DNA of 64,000 nucleotides from Brevibacillus laterosporus DSM 25 (GCF_002706795.1 NZ_CP017705.1:4563501-4627500); one strand, 5' to 3'; positions 45,237-53,310 are shown, counted from the stretch's first letter. Notes: a model not told the origin generated them from the sequence alone. A program made the numbers and translations.

Positions 45237-45334
45237 AAAAAAGAACATGTATAATTAATATCAGAAATTCAATATTATTTTGCTGAGATTAGCAATTATC
45301 TCCAATCCAGTATGAGTGTACGTTCTTTTTTTAC
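45237..45334 (+). terminator. Terminator-like hairpin with long loop
   Basis: AAAAAAGAACATGT (45237-45250) pairs with the GTACGTTCTTTTTTT run (45318-45332) across a loop of about 65 bases. The stem end and T-run support termination of the small membrane gene; the loop length is unusual. Confidence 0.4.
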
Positions 45335-45370
45335 TAGCATCTGTATTACATGTGAGGAGGAAATGAAAAA

Positions 45371-45916
45371 GTGATCGTAAATCTAGGGACATTTCAAATT
45401 ACATCTGGGACATTAGTGGTATCAGATCCTTGTTATGAATGTCAACAAGGCATTTCAGGAATTGTAGAAGAAGCGGCAATTGGTACATGGATAGGTATAA
45501 TCGATCAAATTGACACAGGAGATTGGGGAGAGCGATGTGCCTATGTTTGTGCTTATCACGAGTCAATTGACATTGAACAAGTGACGAATTGGGAAGCATG
45601 TGACTTTATTGTAGGGGTAGACAGCGGTCAAGCGGGAATCTTTGAGCATCAAATATATAGAGTGGATGATTCTGTAATCGGAGAAACGAAATTCATGCCT
45701 GAGGATAGATGGTACTCTTCCTGCTGCGATCAGACTTTGGGTGAGCCAAAAGCAGGAGTGATTAATGGAGGGGTCGTATCTAGCTCGGGATTTGGCGATG
45801 GGGGTTATGATGCATTTATCGCGAAAAATGCTGAAGGTAAAGTGATTGCAGTGCAAATCGTATTTATTACAGAAGAGGATTTACTTGAAGAGGAGGAAGA
45901 CGAAGACGAAGTGTAA
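45371..45916 (+). CDS. DUF4241-like protein
   Basis: 181 residues, GTG start with GAGGAGG at proper spacing. The start (GTFQITSGTLVVSDPCYEC) and the end (SGFGDGGYDAFIAKNAEGKVIAVQIVF) match my recollection of the DUF4241 pattern; a highly acidic tail (EEEEDEDEV) follows. Nine cysteines, two adjacent (SSCCDQ), are many for a cytoplasmic protein and could bind metal. It has no signal peptide. DUF4241 proteins are of unknown function and appear in secretion-linked polymorphic loci of Gram-positives. Confidence 0.65.
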   Translation: MIVNLGTFQITSGTLVVSDPCYECQQGISGIVEEAAIGTWIGIIDQIDTGDWGERCAYVCAYHESIDIEQVTNWEACDFIVGVDSGQAGIFEHQIYRVDDSVIGETKFMPEDRWYSSCCDQTLGEPKAGVINGGVVSSSGFGDGGYDAFIAKNAEGKVIAVQIVFITEEDLLEEEEDEDEV

Positions 45917-45927
45917 TCCTACACCCA

Positions 45928-45954
45928 TAGGGACCTGAGTGGTTCCTTTTTTAC
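45928..45954 (+). terminator. Rho-independent terminator
   Basis: AGGGACC / GGTTCCT stem with a 5-nt loop, followed by TTTTTTAC. Confidence 0.75.
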
Positions 45955-46058
45955 ATTATTTTTTAACTTATATAATATTATGATAACGATTGATTAATTC
46001 TAGTAAAGTAAGCTTCTATAGTAGTATTTTATGGTTATCTTAATGAAGGGAGAAACCG

Positions 46059-46991
46059 ATGAAGAAAAAAATTACATACGAGTTACGCAGGTTTATAGAT
46101 ATTAGCCCATATACAGAGGATTATGAGGTAGTAACTTCAGCATTGGGTTATGACAAAAAGATATACATCTTACTAGTGAATAAAACACCAGAAAGAATGG
46201 ATGGAATGTTTGTTCAATCAAAAACAACAAGCCTGTTTACCTATAAAGTACTAACGATTGCTGAAGATGGTCAAATCTATGAAACGTCGCTATCTAAGCA
46301 GCGATACAACTATCATTTTATACAGCCTATCAATGACGATAACCTGTTGGTAGTTGGTGCAAGAACAAGATATTTTGGTCCTAACAATTACGAGCTTAAC
46401 GGCAAAATTTTTGATTTGGATGGGAATCTAATCAAGGAGTTGTTACTAGGAGATGGGATTCAAAATGTACAAGTATCAGCTAACGGGACTATTTGGACAG
46501 GGTTTTTTGATGAAGGAGTATTCGGGAATTACGGATGGGTCGAACCAATCGGAGCTTCAGGCCTGATTGCTTGGGATCGAAATGGAAAACAAGTATTCTC
46601 AAATCACAAGGCAGATATATGTGATTGTTATGCATTAAATGTGGCTAGTGATCAAGAGATTTGGTTCTATTACTATACCGACTTTCACTTAGTAAAAATA
46701 GCTAATGATCAAATGGAGTTTTTCAATCCTAAAATTTCAGGATCATCAGGTTTTATTACCTATAACAGTTACTTTTTATTTGATAAAGGATATGGTAAAC
46801 ATGATGAATATATCTTACTGAAAAATAATAACTCTGGGAAGTTTATACAAAAATGTGAAGTAAGGTTTATCACTCAAGAAGGAAAGACGATTCAGTCATA
46901 TGATCGAGATTTTAGAGGAGATGTTTTGATTCTGAGAGAAGGAGATTGCTTATATAAAGTTCATTTACATGAGATTGTAAATCGAGTGTGA
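46059..46991 (+). CDS. Beta-propeller-like protein of unknown function
   Basis: 310 residues, AAGGGAG before the ATG. No signal peptide or membrane segment. Repeating strand pairs ending in Asp-Gly or Asn-Gly turns (TIAEDGQIYET, IFDLDGNLIKEL, QVSANGTIWTGFFDEGVFG, AWDRNGKQVFSN, ASDQEIWFYYYTDFHLVKI) suggest a beta-propeller or NHL-like fold. Such orphans are common in Brevibacillus and Bacillus accessory DNA. It is monocistronic. I do not recognise a family. Confidence 0.65.
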   Translation: MKKKITYELRRFIDISPYTEDYEVVTSALGYDKKIYILLVNKTPERMDGMFVQSKTTSLFTYKVLTIAEDGQIYETSLSKQRYNYHFIQPINDDNLLVVGARTRYFGPNNYELNGKIFDLDGNLIKELLLGDGIQNVQVSANGTIWTGFFDEGVFGNYGWVEPIGASGLIAWDRNGKQVFSNHKADICDCYALNVASDQEIWFYYYTDFHLVKIANDQMEFFNPKISGSSGFITYNSYFLFDKGYGKHDEYILLKNNNSGKFIQKCEVRFITQEGKTIQSYDRDFRGDVLILREGDCLYKVHLHEIVNRV

Positions 46992-47590
46992 TTACAAGGG
47001 AGGAATATTTGTCATATATACGGAGGTCCCTATCTTTGTTTTATCTAGTATTTGTTTTTTGTGCTAAGTTTTTCATATTCGCTTATTGTACTGTTTAGAC
47101 GTTTAGGAAGCCCTGATCTGAGTCAGATATCCTTCTTGAACGTCTCTTTCTTTTGCCACTTATTCTACAGTGTCTAAAATAAGTCTAAACTCATTTTTTA
47201 TCTTCCAAATCTGTCTGCATTGTACAGATTTGGATTGCTTTTTAGGTAATCTACCTGTGTCCTTCAAGTAATTCCTTTCCTAGTCCAACAGTGCACTGGG
47301 CGTACCTTAAAAGAAGACCTACTTATATTGCTGTTCCTCACTTGTTCAAAATGCTTTCTCCACTTCGTTTTTTTCACCCTATTCATTAGTCCCCAATATT
47401 TCAGCAATAAATCAAAATCCTTTGGTTATTACATCCCAGCATCAGCATTTTCGTACTCTATTCGAAAGTGTAATTGTGACATTTTTTTTAAAAAATGCAT
47501 TTTTAAAGAAAAATATGTAATAAATTTTTGAGTTAATTTCCAATATATGTTAAGTTTTATTAAAATATAGAAAGTAGAGAGGTGTTATCG
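46992..47590. other. AT-rich intergenic region upstream of the bacteriocin block
   Basis: Holds a short perfect palindrome (ATCTGA-G-TCAGAT, 47116-47128) and the promoter of the LuxR-type gene. A 67-codon frame at 47328 has neither ribosome site nor protein-like composition and is left out. I see no gene here. Confidence 0.5.
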
Positions 47591-48268
47591 TTGCAACAGC
47601 ACACAGAGATGCCGGTAGTGACAATAAACCATTTGCTCACTTATCTTAAAGAAGAAATTCACTTTGTCCAGCCTTTTTTTCATAACCCTTATTTCTTTAT
47701 TGTAACCAATAAGGATGCTAAGAGCATTGATTTTATGTGCTCACATGGAAAGTTGAAGAATGAAGAAATGGATGATTCTTTTCAGAAGAGCATGATTGCG
47801 CTCTCAATGGAGACGATCCAAGAGGCAAGCTTTACAAAAACTCCTGCTATTCGATACGGAGATGAAATGCTTCCAAATGCACTACCAGGATGGATCAGTA
47901 TTGGAAGTCCTATTTATATAAATAATAAAAGAAAGGGATATGTTAGTTTAAATTATCAATCAGAAGAGCATATCTCCTACATAGTCAATATTTTTTGCTA
48001 CATCATAAAAACAGTAGAAAGGAAATTAAACAATGTTGATACTTCCCACAAAGAGCAGGAACTGGAGAAGAAATTCAAAGTTTTTCAGCTAACTAAGAAA
48101 GAATGCGAGATAGCTAGTAGTCTTCTTGAAAATATTTCGATCAAAGATATTTCAAAGCATCATTTTATTTCGGTAGAGACTGTAAGAACACATGTAAAAA
48201 ATATTTACAATAAGGTTGGAGTAAACAACAGAGTAGACTTAATTAGAACATTTGTCTACCACGGATAA
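47591..48268 (+). CDS. LuxR-type HTH regulator of the bacteriocin locus
   Basis: 225 residues from TTG 47591 (AGAGAGGTG 6-7 bases upstream; GTG 47582 lies in that site). The C-terminal 60 residues are a LuxR/GerE helix-turn-helix (FQLTKKECEIASSLLENISIKDISKHHFISVETVRTHVKNIYNKVGVNNRVDLIRTF). The N-terminal 150 residues look like a GAF/PAS-type sensor (FFIVTNKDAKSIDFMC, LPGWISIGSPIYINNKRKGYVSLNY). No phospho-acceptor domain is seen, so a small-molecule or peptide signal is expected. It is 250 bases upstream of, and co-directional with, the bacteriocin gene, making it the likely activator. Confidence 0.85.
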   Translation: MQQHTEMPVVTINHLLTYLKEEIHFVQPFFHNPYFFIVTNKDAKSIDFMCSHGKLKNEEMDDSFQKSMIALSMETIQEASFTKTPAIRYGDEMLPNALPGWISIGSPIYINNKRKGYVSLNYQSEEHISYIVNIFCYIIKTVERKLNNVDTSHKEQELEKKFKVFQLTKKECEIASSLLENISIKDISKHHFISVETVRTHVKNIYNKVGVNNRVDLIRTFVYHG

Positions 48269-48520
48269 AATCCCCCTTGAAGGTGATTTCAAATTCATTT
48301 GGTTATAATATAATAAAAATAGAAAATATTACCATTTTAAAAATGAATGATATTTTTATCATAGCAGTCGAAAATGGTGATTTTTCAATGTGGTTCGAGG
48401 GTTCTTATATCTCTAGCGCGCTTTTCCATGGAATAGAGTGTAATCCCGTGCACCACAGATGAAAGAGTATGTGTAAGTTAATTCTTAAAAATTCTAACAT
48501 TTGAATGGAGGATGAAAGGT
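48269..48520 (+). other. Promoter region of the bacteriocin gene
   Basis: AT-rich, with a TATAATATAATAAAA run near 48304 and GGAGG at 48507-48511. A 61-codon frame beginning at 48277 has AAGG nearby but its start lies over that site and its composition follows the AT-rich background; I do not accept it as a gene, though a second small peptide cannot be excluded. Confidence 0.35.
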
Positions 48521-48679
48521 ATGGCATGCGTAAATGAATGTCCAGATGCAGTTGATGATTGGGTTTACGGTGATTGGAAGTGTCACCCAGTAGAAGGAAA
48601 ATATTATAGACATGTTTTTGCTGTTTGCATGAATGGTGCTAATTTGTATTGCAAAACAGAATGGAGCAAAGGCTGCTAG
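48521..48679 (+). CDS. Laterosporulin-family defensin-like bacteriocin
   Basis: 52 residues. Begins MACVNECPDA and ends CKTEWSKGC; six cysteines at 3, 7, 21, 36, 44 and 52, with the HVFAVCMNGANLYCKTEW core matching laterosporulin and laterosporulin10 of Brevibacillus (known class IId peptides, about 5.6 kDa, three disulfides, human-defensin-like fold). There is no leader or signal peptide: only the initiator Met precedes the Ala that starts the mature forms. GGAGG lies 9 bases before the ATG. Spacing of all cysteines is conserved with the known members as I remember them; residues between them differ, so this is a distinct variant. Too short for ordinary gene finders at a 60-residue cut-off. 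Confidence 0.92.
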   Translation: MACVNECPDAVDDWVYGDWKCHPVEGKYYRHVFAVCMNGANLYCKTEWSKGC

Positions 48680-48713
48680 ATTTTACACATAGATAGGAAA
48701 TACAGAAGGGAAG

Positions 48714-48742
48714 GGAACACTCTATCTAAGATAGAGTGTTCC
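48714..48742 (+). terminator. Perfect 13-bp stem-loop between bacteriocin and machinery genes
   Basis: GGAACACTCTATC / GATAGAGTGTTCC with a 3-nt loop (TAA), no T-run after it. It probably protects the 3' end of a short bacteriocin message or partly attenuates readthrough, so that peptide is made in excess of the proteins encoded downstream. Confidence 0.75.
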
Positions 48743-48772
48743 TAGTCCTTTATCTTAGTGGGAGGTTAAAAA

Positions 48773-49258
48773 ATGGAAGCAGATAATCACAAAAAGTTCC
48801 TCAAAAACCCAGATCGTTTTTTGGAAAAGATCGGTAGTTTTTTTCCGGAAGAAATGAATTTAATGAAAGATGGACCATCCTTAGATTTTACATGGGTTCG
48901 TAAGGAGGCTTGTGGAACAGTTATCTACATAATGAGTGATTCATGCAGGTTTTGTAGATTTGATGCCATAAAACAGTTTGCTGACAAATACAATAAATTT
49001 TATCATTTGATTTTCTTATATGGTTCAGAGGAATCTAAGGAACAGATAAGAGAAGAGTATGAGATTTCCATTCCGATCGAGTTGACGGATCTAAAAGAAA
49101 TAGGAGAAAAATTATTTATAGAGCTGGTTCCTACTATGATTGCAATGAATCGTGTCGGTCAAATTATCACTTGTGGTAGTTTTCGTAATGAAGTGGAGTC
49201 ACTTGAAATGAGAATGGAACCGTTTCTGAATGTCTATTACTCCTTGGAGAGTTGTTAA
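48773..49258 (+). CDS. Thioredoxin-fold protein with CxxC (bacteriocin locus)
   Basis: 161 residues. C58-R-F-C61 follows a hydrophobic strand (TVIYIMSDSCRFC), placed like the active site of thioredoxin and TlpA-like proteins; later ELVPTMIAMNRVGQI supplies the cis-Pro strand. No signal peptide or membrane segment, so it probably works in the cytoplasm or on the inner face of the membrane. GGGAGG precedes the ATG. As the first gene after the six-cysteine peptide it is a likely disulfide oxidase/isomerase or chaperone for it. Overlaps the reading frame leading to the transporter. Confidence 0.75.
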   Translation: MEADNHKKFLKNPDRFLEKIGSFFPEEMNLMKDGPSLDFTWVRKEACGTVIYIMSDSCRFCRFDAIKQFADKYNKFYHLIFLYGSEESKEQIREEYEISIPIELTDLKEIGEKLFIELVPTMIAMNRVGQIITCGSFRNEVESLEMRMEPFLNVYYSLESC

Positions 49259-49260
49259 AA

Positions 49261-51111
49261 ATGAACCTGAATGGCAGTGATTCTGTACATAGCACGAGTA
49301 ACCGAGAGCATTTGGGATTTTTTCAAAGGATGCGACACAGGAAACATTTATTTCTGTATGCGTGTAAAATCGTCTGGAGATTTAATAAAACCTACATGCT
49401 TTTGGTAGGTTCCTTAAGTATTATTCTTGCACTACAATCAAATGCAATTATTATTGCGAATAAATATACAATCGACAATCTTGTCAGTTCACAAATATAT
49501 CTTGCGTTACTTGGAATTGGAATGATGCTATTCCTCGAATTGCTTCAGGAGGCGTTTGATCTTTTCCTGCGATTCTATAATTCGAAATGCGATGAACAGT
49601 TTGGGATTTACAGGGAGCAACAACTATTTGACAAGCTAGCAAGAATGCAATTGTTAGAACGTGAGCATCCTAGTTTTTTAGGAAAGATACAGGTATGGTC
49701 GCTTGGACTTATGAAAATACAAGCCACCTTTCAAACAGGGATACAATGTGTAAAAGCTTTACTGACAGGGGGACTTTCCATTTATGTGCTGGTAAGTGGG
49801 TATTGGCTCATAGGTGCTATTATTATTGGGTTTTCCCTTATAAAAAGCATATTTGTGTTTAAGGTTATCGATCCACTTGTCAGTATGAATTTACAAATGG
49901 CACGCGCTCATAACCTAACTACGTATTTTCGAGATCTATTAGTCCGAAAAGAGGCCCAAAAGGAATTTCTCTTATTTCAGGCCTTCTCCTTTTTTAAAGA
50001 GAAATGGCTTGATGCGAAAACAAACATCATGAACATGAATATTAAAATCACGAAATTAAATGTAAGACCAGAACTGATCAGTAGTTTGTTATCTGTATGT
50101 AGCAGATTGCTTATTATGGTGATGATGGTCTTTCTTGTTGCAGATAAGAGGATGACCATTGGAGATTTCGTTGCGGTATCATTGGCTGCCTCTTTGGCTG
50201 AAAGAAATATCCTCTCTCTGTTTCTCCAATGCAAAAATCTATTAGAAAATCTGCGCTATGTAGATGAGTATAAGAAATTGGATCTGATTACTCCGAGCAA
50301 GGAGGATAAACAAACGGCGATAACAGATTTTCAGCTAAAGCAAGGTATAGAGGTAATCGATTTAACCTTCACCTATCCGAATAGATTGGAACCCGCGCTT
50401 CATAATATCAATCTATCGGTAAAAAAAGGGGAGAAGATTGCTATTATTGGCGATAATGCAGCTGGTAAATCTACGTTGATAAAGCTATTGCTAGGCTTAT
50501 ACCAGGCTCCAGATAACACGATTTTTTATGATGGTGTGGAACAAAAACAACTAGATGTTGCTGGCTTATGGAAAAGCTGTGGGGCAATCTTTCAGGATTT
50601 TATGAAGTACAAGGTATCTATTCAGGATAATATCTGCTTGGGAAATGAAAGGAAGGACGATCAGGAGCTATATCATCTGCTCGAACATCTGAATATTCAA
50701 GATTTCTATCGGTTAAAAAACGGTTTGTCTACCAAGCTTGGAGACATTCATGAGGATTCGGTAGACTTATCCGGAGGTCAATGGCAAAGAATCGCACTAG
50801 CTAGACTATTATATCGAAATCTGGATTTGATGGTATTAGATGAACCTACTTCTGCCTTAGATCCGAACAGTGAAGTGAAAGTATTTGACGATATCCTAGA
50901 GTTAGCGAAGGATAAAACACTCTTCATCATTTCTCATCGAATTGGAATCGGTAAAAAGGTAGATCGCATCTATTATATGAGGCAAGGAAGTATTATCGAG
51001 CAAGGAAGTCATCAGCAATTAATGGATGCAAAGGGTGAATATTATCAAACCTGGGAACGTCAAAGTGAGTGGTATAATTCAGAATTAGTTTACGAAAATA
51101 GGGGGTCATAA
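49261..51111 (+). CDS. ABC exporter, fused membrane and ATPase domains
   Basis: 616 residues from ATG 49261 (GGAGAG upstream; TTG 49252 is closer than useful spacing). The N-terminal 330 residues carry about six membrane helices; the ATPase has Walker A GDNAAGKST, signature LSGGQWQRIALARLL, Walker B LMVLDEPTSALDP and switch ISHR. There is no C39 peptidase, which agrees with a peptide that has no leader to remove. The sequence resembles RiPP exporters such as lantibiotic LanT without protease. It should export the laterosporulin-like peptide, dimerising with itself. Confidence 0.88.
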   Translation: MNLNGSDSVHSTSNREHLGFFQRMRHRKHLFLYACKIVWRFNKTYMLLVGSLSIILALQSNAIIIANKYTIDNLVSSQIYLALLGIGMMLFLELLQEAFDLFLRFYNSKCDEQFGIYREQQLFDKLARMQLLEREHPSFLGKIQVWSLGLMKIQATFQTGIQCVKALLTGGLSIYVLVSGYWLIGAIIIGFSLIKSIFVFKVIDPLVSMNLQMARAHNLTTYFRDLLVRKEAQKEFLLFQAFSFFKEKWLDAKTNIMNMNIKITKLNVRPELISSLLSVCSRLLIMVMMVFLVADKRMTIGDFVAVSLAASLAERNILSLFLQCKNLLENLRYVDEYKKLDLITPSKEDKQTAITDFQLKQGIEVIDLTFTYPNRLEPALHNINLSVKKGEKIAIIGDNAAGKSTLIKLLLGLYQAPDNTIFYDGVEQKQLDVAGLWKSCGAIFQDFMKYKVSIQDNICLGNERKDDQELYHLLEHLNIQDFYRLKNGLSTKLGDIHEDSVDLSGGQWQRIALARLLYRNLDLMVLDEPTSALDPNSEVKVFDDILELAKDKTLFIISHRIGIGKKVDRIYYMRQGSIIEQGSHQQLMDAKGEYYQTWERQSEWYNSELVYENRGS

Positions 51112-51115
51112 TACG

Positions 51116-51550
51116 ATGTCAAAAAAACTAGTTCGTGATACCGGTTTAGAGATAGGTACAACGATTTCACAAATTCACTTCACAAATTGGGATTCCTCAA
51201 AACTAGAGCTGAATTTTTTGCCTAAGGGAGCAGCTTTGGTTTTCGTCTCTGTCTTTTGCTCGTATTGTATCGATTTATTGCCTCACCTTCGATCGATAAG
51301 TCAGCGTCAGAATATGCAGCTTTATCTTTTTTCTGATGGAGAGATCGAGGATCATGCAGAAATGGTTGATTATTTTGAATGGGAATTCCCCGTTATTCAA
51401 CTAAAACATAATGAGATGAACGAAATCTTTGAGGTTACCTACCATCCGTTTCTCCTGTTCGCGGATTCGAAGGGTGTGATTGTTAGCAAAGGGGATATCT
51501 ATAATGCAGTAGATATCCATAAAATTCTAGAAAGTGTATCATTACAATGA
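51116..51550 (+). CDS. Second thioredoxin-fold protein with CxxC
   Basis: 144 residues; GGGGG precedes the ATG 5 bases after the transporter stop. The start (LVRDTGLEIGTTISQIHFTNWD) is redoxin/TlpA-like, then a strand leads into C48-S-Y-C51 (VSVFCSYC). Hydrophilic, with no signal peptide or anchor visible. TYHPFLLFADSKGVIVSKG gives the cis-Pro region. Overlaps the next gene by 4 bases. Together with the MauE-like protein it looks like an electron relay. Confidence 0.75.
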   Translation: MSKKLVRDTGLEIGTTISQIHFTNWDSSKLELNFLPKGAALVFVSVFCSYCIDLLPHLRSISQRQNMQLYLFSDGEIEDHAEMVDYFEWEFPVIQLKHNEMNEIFEVTYHPFLLFADSKGVIVSKGDIYNAVDIHKILESVSLQ

Positions 51551-52080
51551 TGTCATATCTCTTCTTACTCCCATATGGTTTTGCGTTCATGTTTTTTGTT
51601 TCAGCCGTTACAAAGTGTTTTTCTATGTTTGAATTTAGGCAGTCTATTGTACACTTTGATGTTATATCCAGAAAATATGTGATGATCAGTTCCTTTTTGG
51701 TTCTTTTTATGGAATTTGTTCTAGCAATTTGTTTTTCCCAACTCGTTTTTTTACATGTGGCTTTTATCCTGACTGGCTTGTTGATGATTTTTTTTACTGC
51801 CCTTTTTATACGAGCTAGTAAGCAGAAAAAGAGTTTTGCCTGTAGCTGCTTTGGGGTCAGTGCAAATAAGACAAACATGAAACTTGCCATCCTACGTAAT
51901 AGTTTGTTATTACTTGGAGCAATATGGGGAGCATGTATAGCCAATCAGCTAGAGAGGTTACCATACGCTCAAGAGAATATCATGTCTTATCTTATTGCAG
52001 TAGCTTTTTTCATCCATGCTTATAAGGAATTACATATTTTGTATAAAATGAAGAAAAAAATAGGGATGATTGTACCATGA
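51547..52080 (+). CDS. MauE/DoxX-like membrane protein
   Basis: 177 residues with four predicted membrane helices. Between helices 3 and 4 lies F-A-C99-S-C101-F-G, the CxCFG motif of MauE-type proteins that pass electrons or disulfides between the quinone pool or membrane and thioredoxin-like partners. In methylamine dehydrogenase maturation MauE works with the thioredoxin-like MauD on a disulfide-rich subunit. Here the substrate is presumably the six-cysteine bacteriocin or the CxxC proteins of this operon. Overlaps both neighbours by 4 bases. Confidence 0.75.
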   Translation: MMSYLFLLPYGFAFMFFVSAVTKCFSMFEFRQSIVHFDVISRKYVMISSFLVLFMEFVLAICFSQLVFLHVAFILTGLLMIFFTALFIRASKQKKSFACSCFGVSANKTNMKLAILRNSLLLLGAIWGACIANQLERLPYAQENIMSYLIAVAFFIHAYKELHILYKMKKKIGMIVP

Positions 52081-52493
52081 TGAACTTCATGCTAAGTATT
52101 TGGGGCATCATACTTGTTTTGATCATCGGGATGAAGATAACAAAAGCCTTCTATTATAAAAGGTATTTTCAAATCTATGTATCTGGTAGTGAGGAAATAA
52201 CGGAATTGCATGATAAGAGTGTCTTTCTCTTTCTATCTTATACAGATCCTGGAAACGCTGAATATCTTGCGGAAATCAGCCGTCGCTTCCCTAAGTATCA
52301 GATTTATATCATCTATAAGGCACCTGAATGGAAAGCAAGGGTATTGTCCCGCCAAATAAACGATCTTGCAAAGCTACGGGTTGATGAACAGGGGATGATG
52401 TCTGATGATTTAGGGATTTCAGCTTTTCCTGCTTATCTTACCTATCAAGAGATTGTTAAGAAAATACCGATCGTACGCTTTCATACGTATTAA
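52077..52493 (+). CDS. Membrane-anchored thioredoxin-like protein lacking cysteines
   Basis: 138 residues. One N-terminal membrane helix (about 5-25) followed by a thioredoxin-like domain: SVFLFLSYTDPGNAEYLAEISRRFPKYQIYIIY then DLGISAFPAYLTYQE (cis-Pro strand). At the position of the CxxC the sequence reads YTDP, and the whole protein has no cysteine. It therefore cannot do redox chemistry and may present or scaffold the substrate, or confer self-protection. The fold call is from pattern only. Confidence 0.6.
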   Translation: MMNFMLSIWGIILVLIIGMKITKAFYYKRYFQIYVSGSEEITELHDKSVFLFLSYTDPGNAEYLAEISRRFPKYQIYIIYKAPEWKARVLSRQINDLAKLRVDEQGMMSDDLGISAFPAYLTYQEIVKKIPIVRFHTY

Positions 52494-52519
52494 GATTAGA
52501 TGCGAGGTGTTGTTCATAC

Positions 52520-52909
52520 ATGAATAGTCAATTACTAGTTGTAGATAAAGTCAATTTTAGCAGCGAACATAAAAAACATATCATAGGCCATATCCTTGAA
52601 GATATCACGGTTCCAGCATTGCCTTTTGTGTGTACTTTTCACATGTTTATCGCTTTAAAAGAGTTACCTGATCGGGCAACTTTTGAACTTCAATTGAAGA
52701 TGAAGGATCGGAATGGAAAAGACGTTGGAATTTCGAGTCCCATAACAATGTATCATGAGCGTAAGGATGACCAATCCTCTGAAATGGAAACATCATTAAA
52801 AATGTCTATGGTACTTAGTTTAGAAGGAACGTATACAGCAGAGCTATATTATGATGGAGAAGTGGTAACGACTCATCCAGTCCATGTACAGATGGAGCAA
52901 GTGTCGTAG
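52520..52909 (+). CDS. Orphan at end of the bacteriocin operon (possible immunity protein)
   Basis: 129 residues, GAGGTG before the ATG. Hydrophilic with immunoglobulin-like strand alternation (PFVCTFHMFIALKELPDRATFELQLKMKDRNGKDVG, SLEGTYTAELYYDGEVVTTHPVHV), no signal peptide and one cysteine. It resembles the DUF6941-type proteins, which I recall only vaguely. Last in the operon, before a strong terminator, a usual place for an immunity gene; but there is no membrane segment, so the function is open. Confidence 0.5.
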   Translation: MNSQLLVVDKVNFSSEHKKHIIGHILEDITVPALPFVCTFHMFIALKELPDRATFELQLKMKDRNGKDVGISSPITMYHERKDDQSSEMETSLKMSMVLSLEGTYTAELYYDGEVVTTHPVHVQMEQVS

Positions 52910-52960
52910 TAATTGTAAGGTTACTCTTATCGTAAATAAATAGAACGATCGTATTAATGG

Positions 52961-52994
52961 AGCTACCTGACTCATATGGTAGCTTTTTATTTTG
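52961..52994 (+). terminator. Rho-independent terminator of the bacteriocin operon
   Basis: AGCTACC / GGTAGCT stem with a 10-nt loop, then TTTTTATTTTG. Confidence 0.85.
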
Positions 52995-53141
52995 TAGAAA
53001 TAACGAAATCTGCTACTAAAAATGATGATAAAATTGCAATGTAAGTGGCATTGATGAAACGGTACAATAAACTAGAAAAGATTGTATTTTTTTAAGACAT
53101 ATGGTATTCTGAAACAAATTTATCGAACGGAGGGTTTTCTA

Positions 53142-53183
53142 ATGGCATTCATAAGATTCCGATTTACTACTTTGGCCCACTAA
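53142..53183 (+). CDS. 13-codon leader peptide upstream of the macrolide-resistance gene
   Basis: MAFIRFRFTTLAH, with an unusually strong ribosome site (GGAGGG, 7 bases before ATG). The core R-F-R-F-T-T-L parallels R-L-R-F-P-T-L of the ErmD leader (MTHSMRLRFPTLNQ), whose R-x-R motif makes macrolide-bound ribosomes stall. A TTGTAT/TATTCT pair about 17 bases apart lies 25-60 bases upstream. Two hairpins follow within 40 bases and the next intact gene is a macrolide phosphotransferase, so this is read as an arrest leader for inducible resistance. Confidence 0.75.
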   Translation: MAFIRFRFTTLAH

Positions 53184-53310
53184 TTTAATAGTGCTCAAAG
53201 GCTCTACCTGTGTGTAGAGTAATCGGGATTAGTCTGCCTTTTTTGAGAAAACTCTATGTAGTGTTATGCTAAAAGAAAGGGATGGACATGTCTACGTCTG
53301 TCCTTTTTTT
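53178..53310 (+). promoter_or_regulatory. Attenuator region after the leader peptide
   Basis: Three stems: CACTA / TAGTG (53178-53193) covering the leader stop, CTCTAC / GTAGAG (53202-53219) within AAAGGC...GCCTTTTTT (53197-53244), and GGACA / TGTCC followed by seven T (53284-53310). ACTCTA at about 53250 could pair with TAGAGT (53215-53220) as an alternative fold. This is the layout expected for drug-induced antitermination. The rest, up to 53600, shows no convincing gene; a 65-codon frame at 53345 is doubtful. Confidence 0.55.

Noticed and set aside
47328..47531. 67-codon frame in the intergenic region before the LuxR gene
   Set aside because: No ribosome site; hydrophobic Phe/Ser-rich text follows the T-rich base composition.
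48277..48462. 61-codon frame between the LuxR and bacteriocin genes, considered as a second peptide
   Set aside because: Start lies on its own putative ribosome site and there is no cysteine pattern or leader-like feature.
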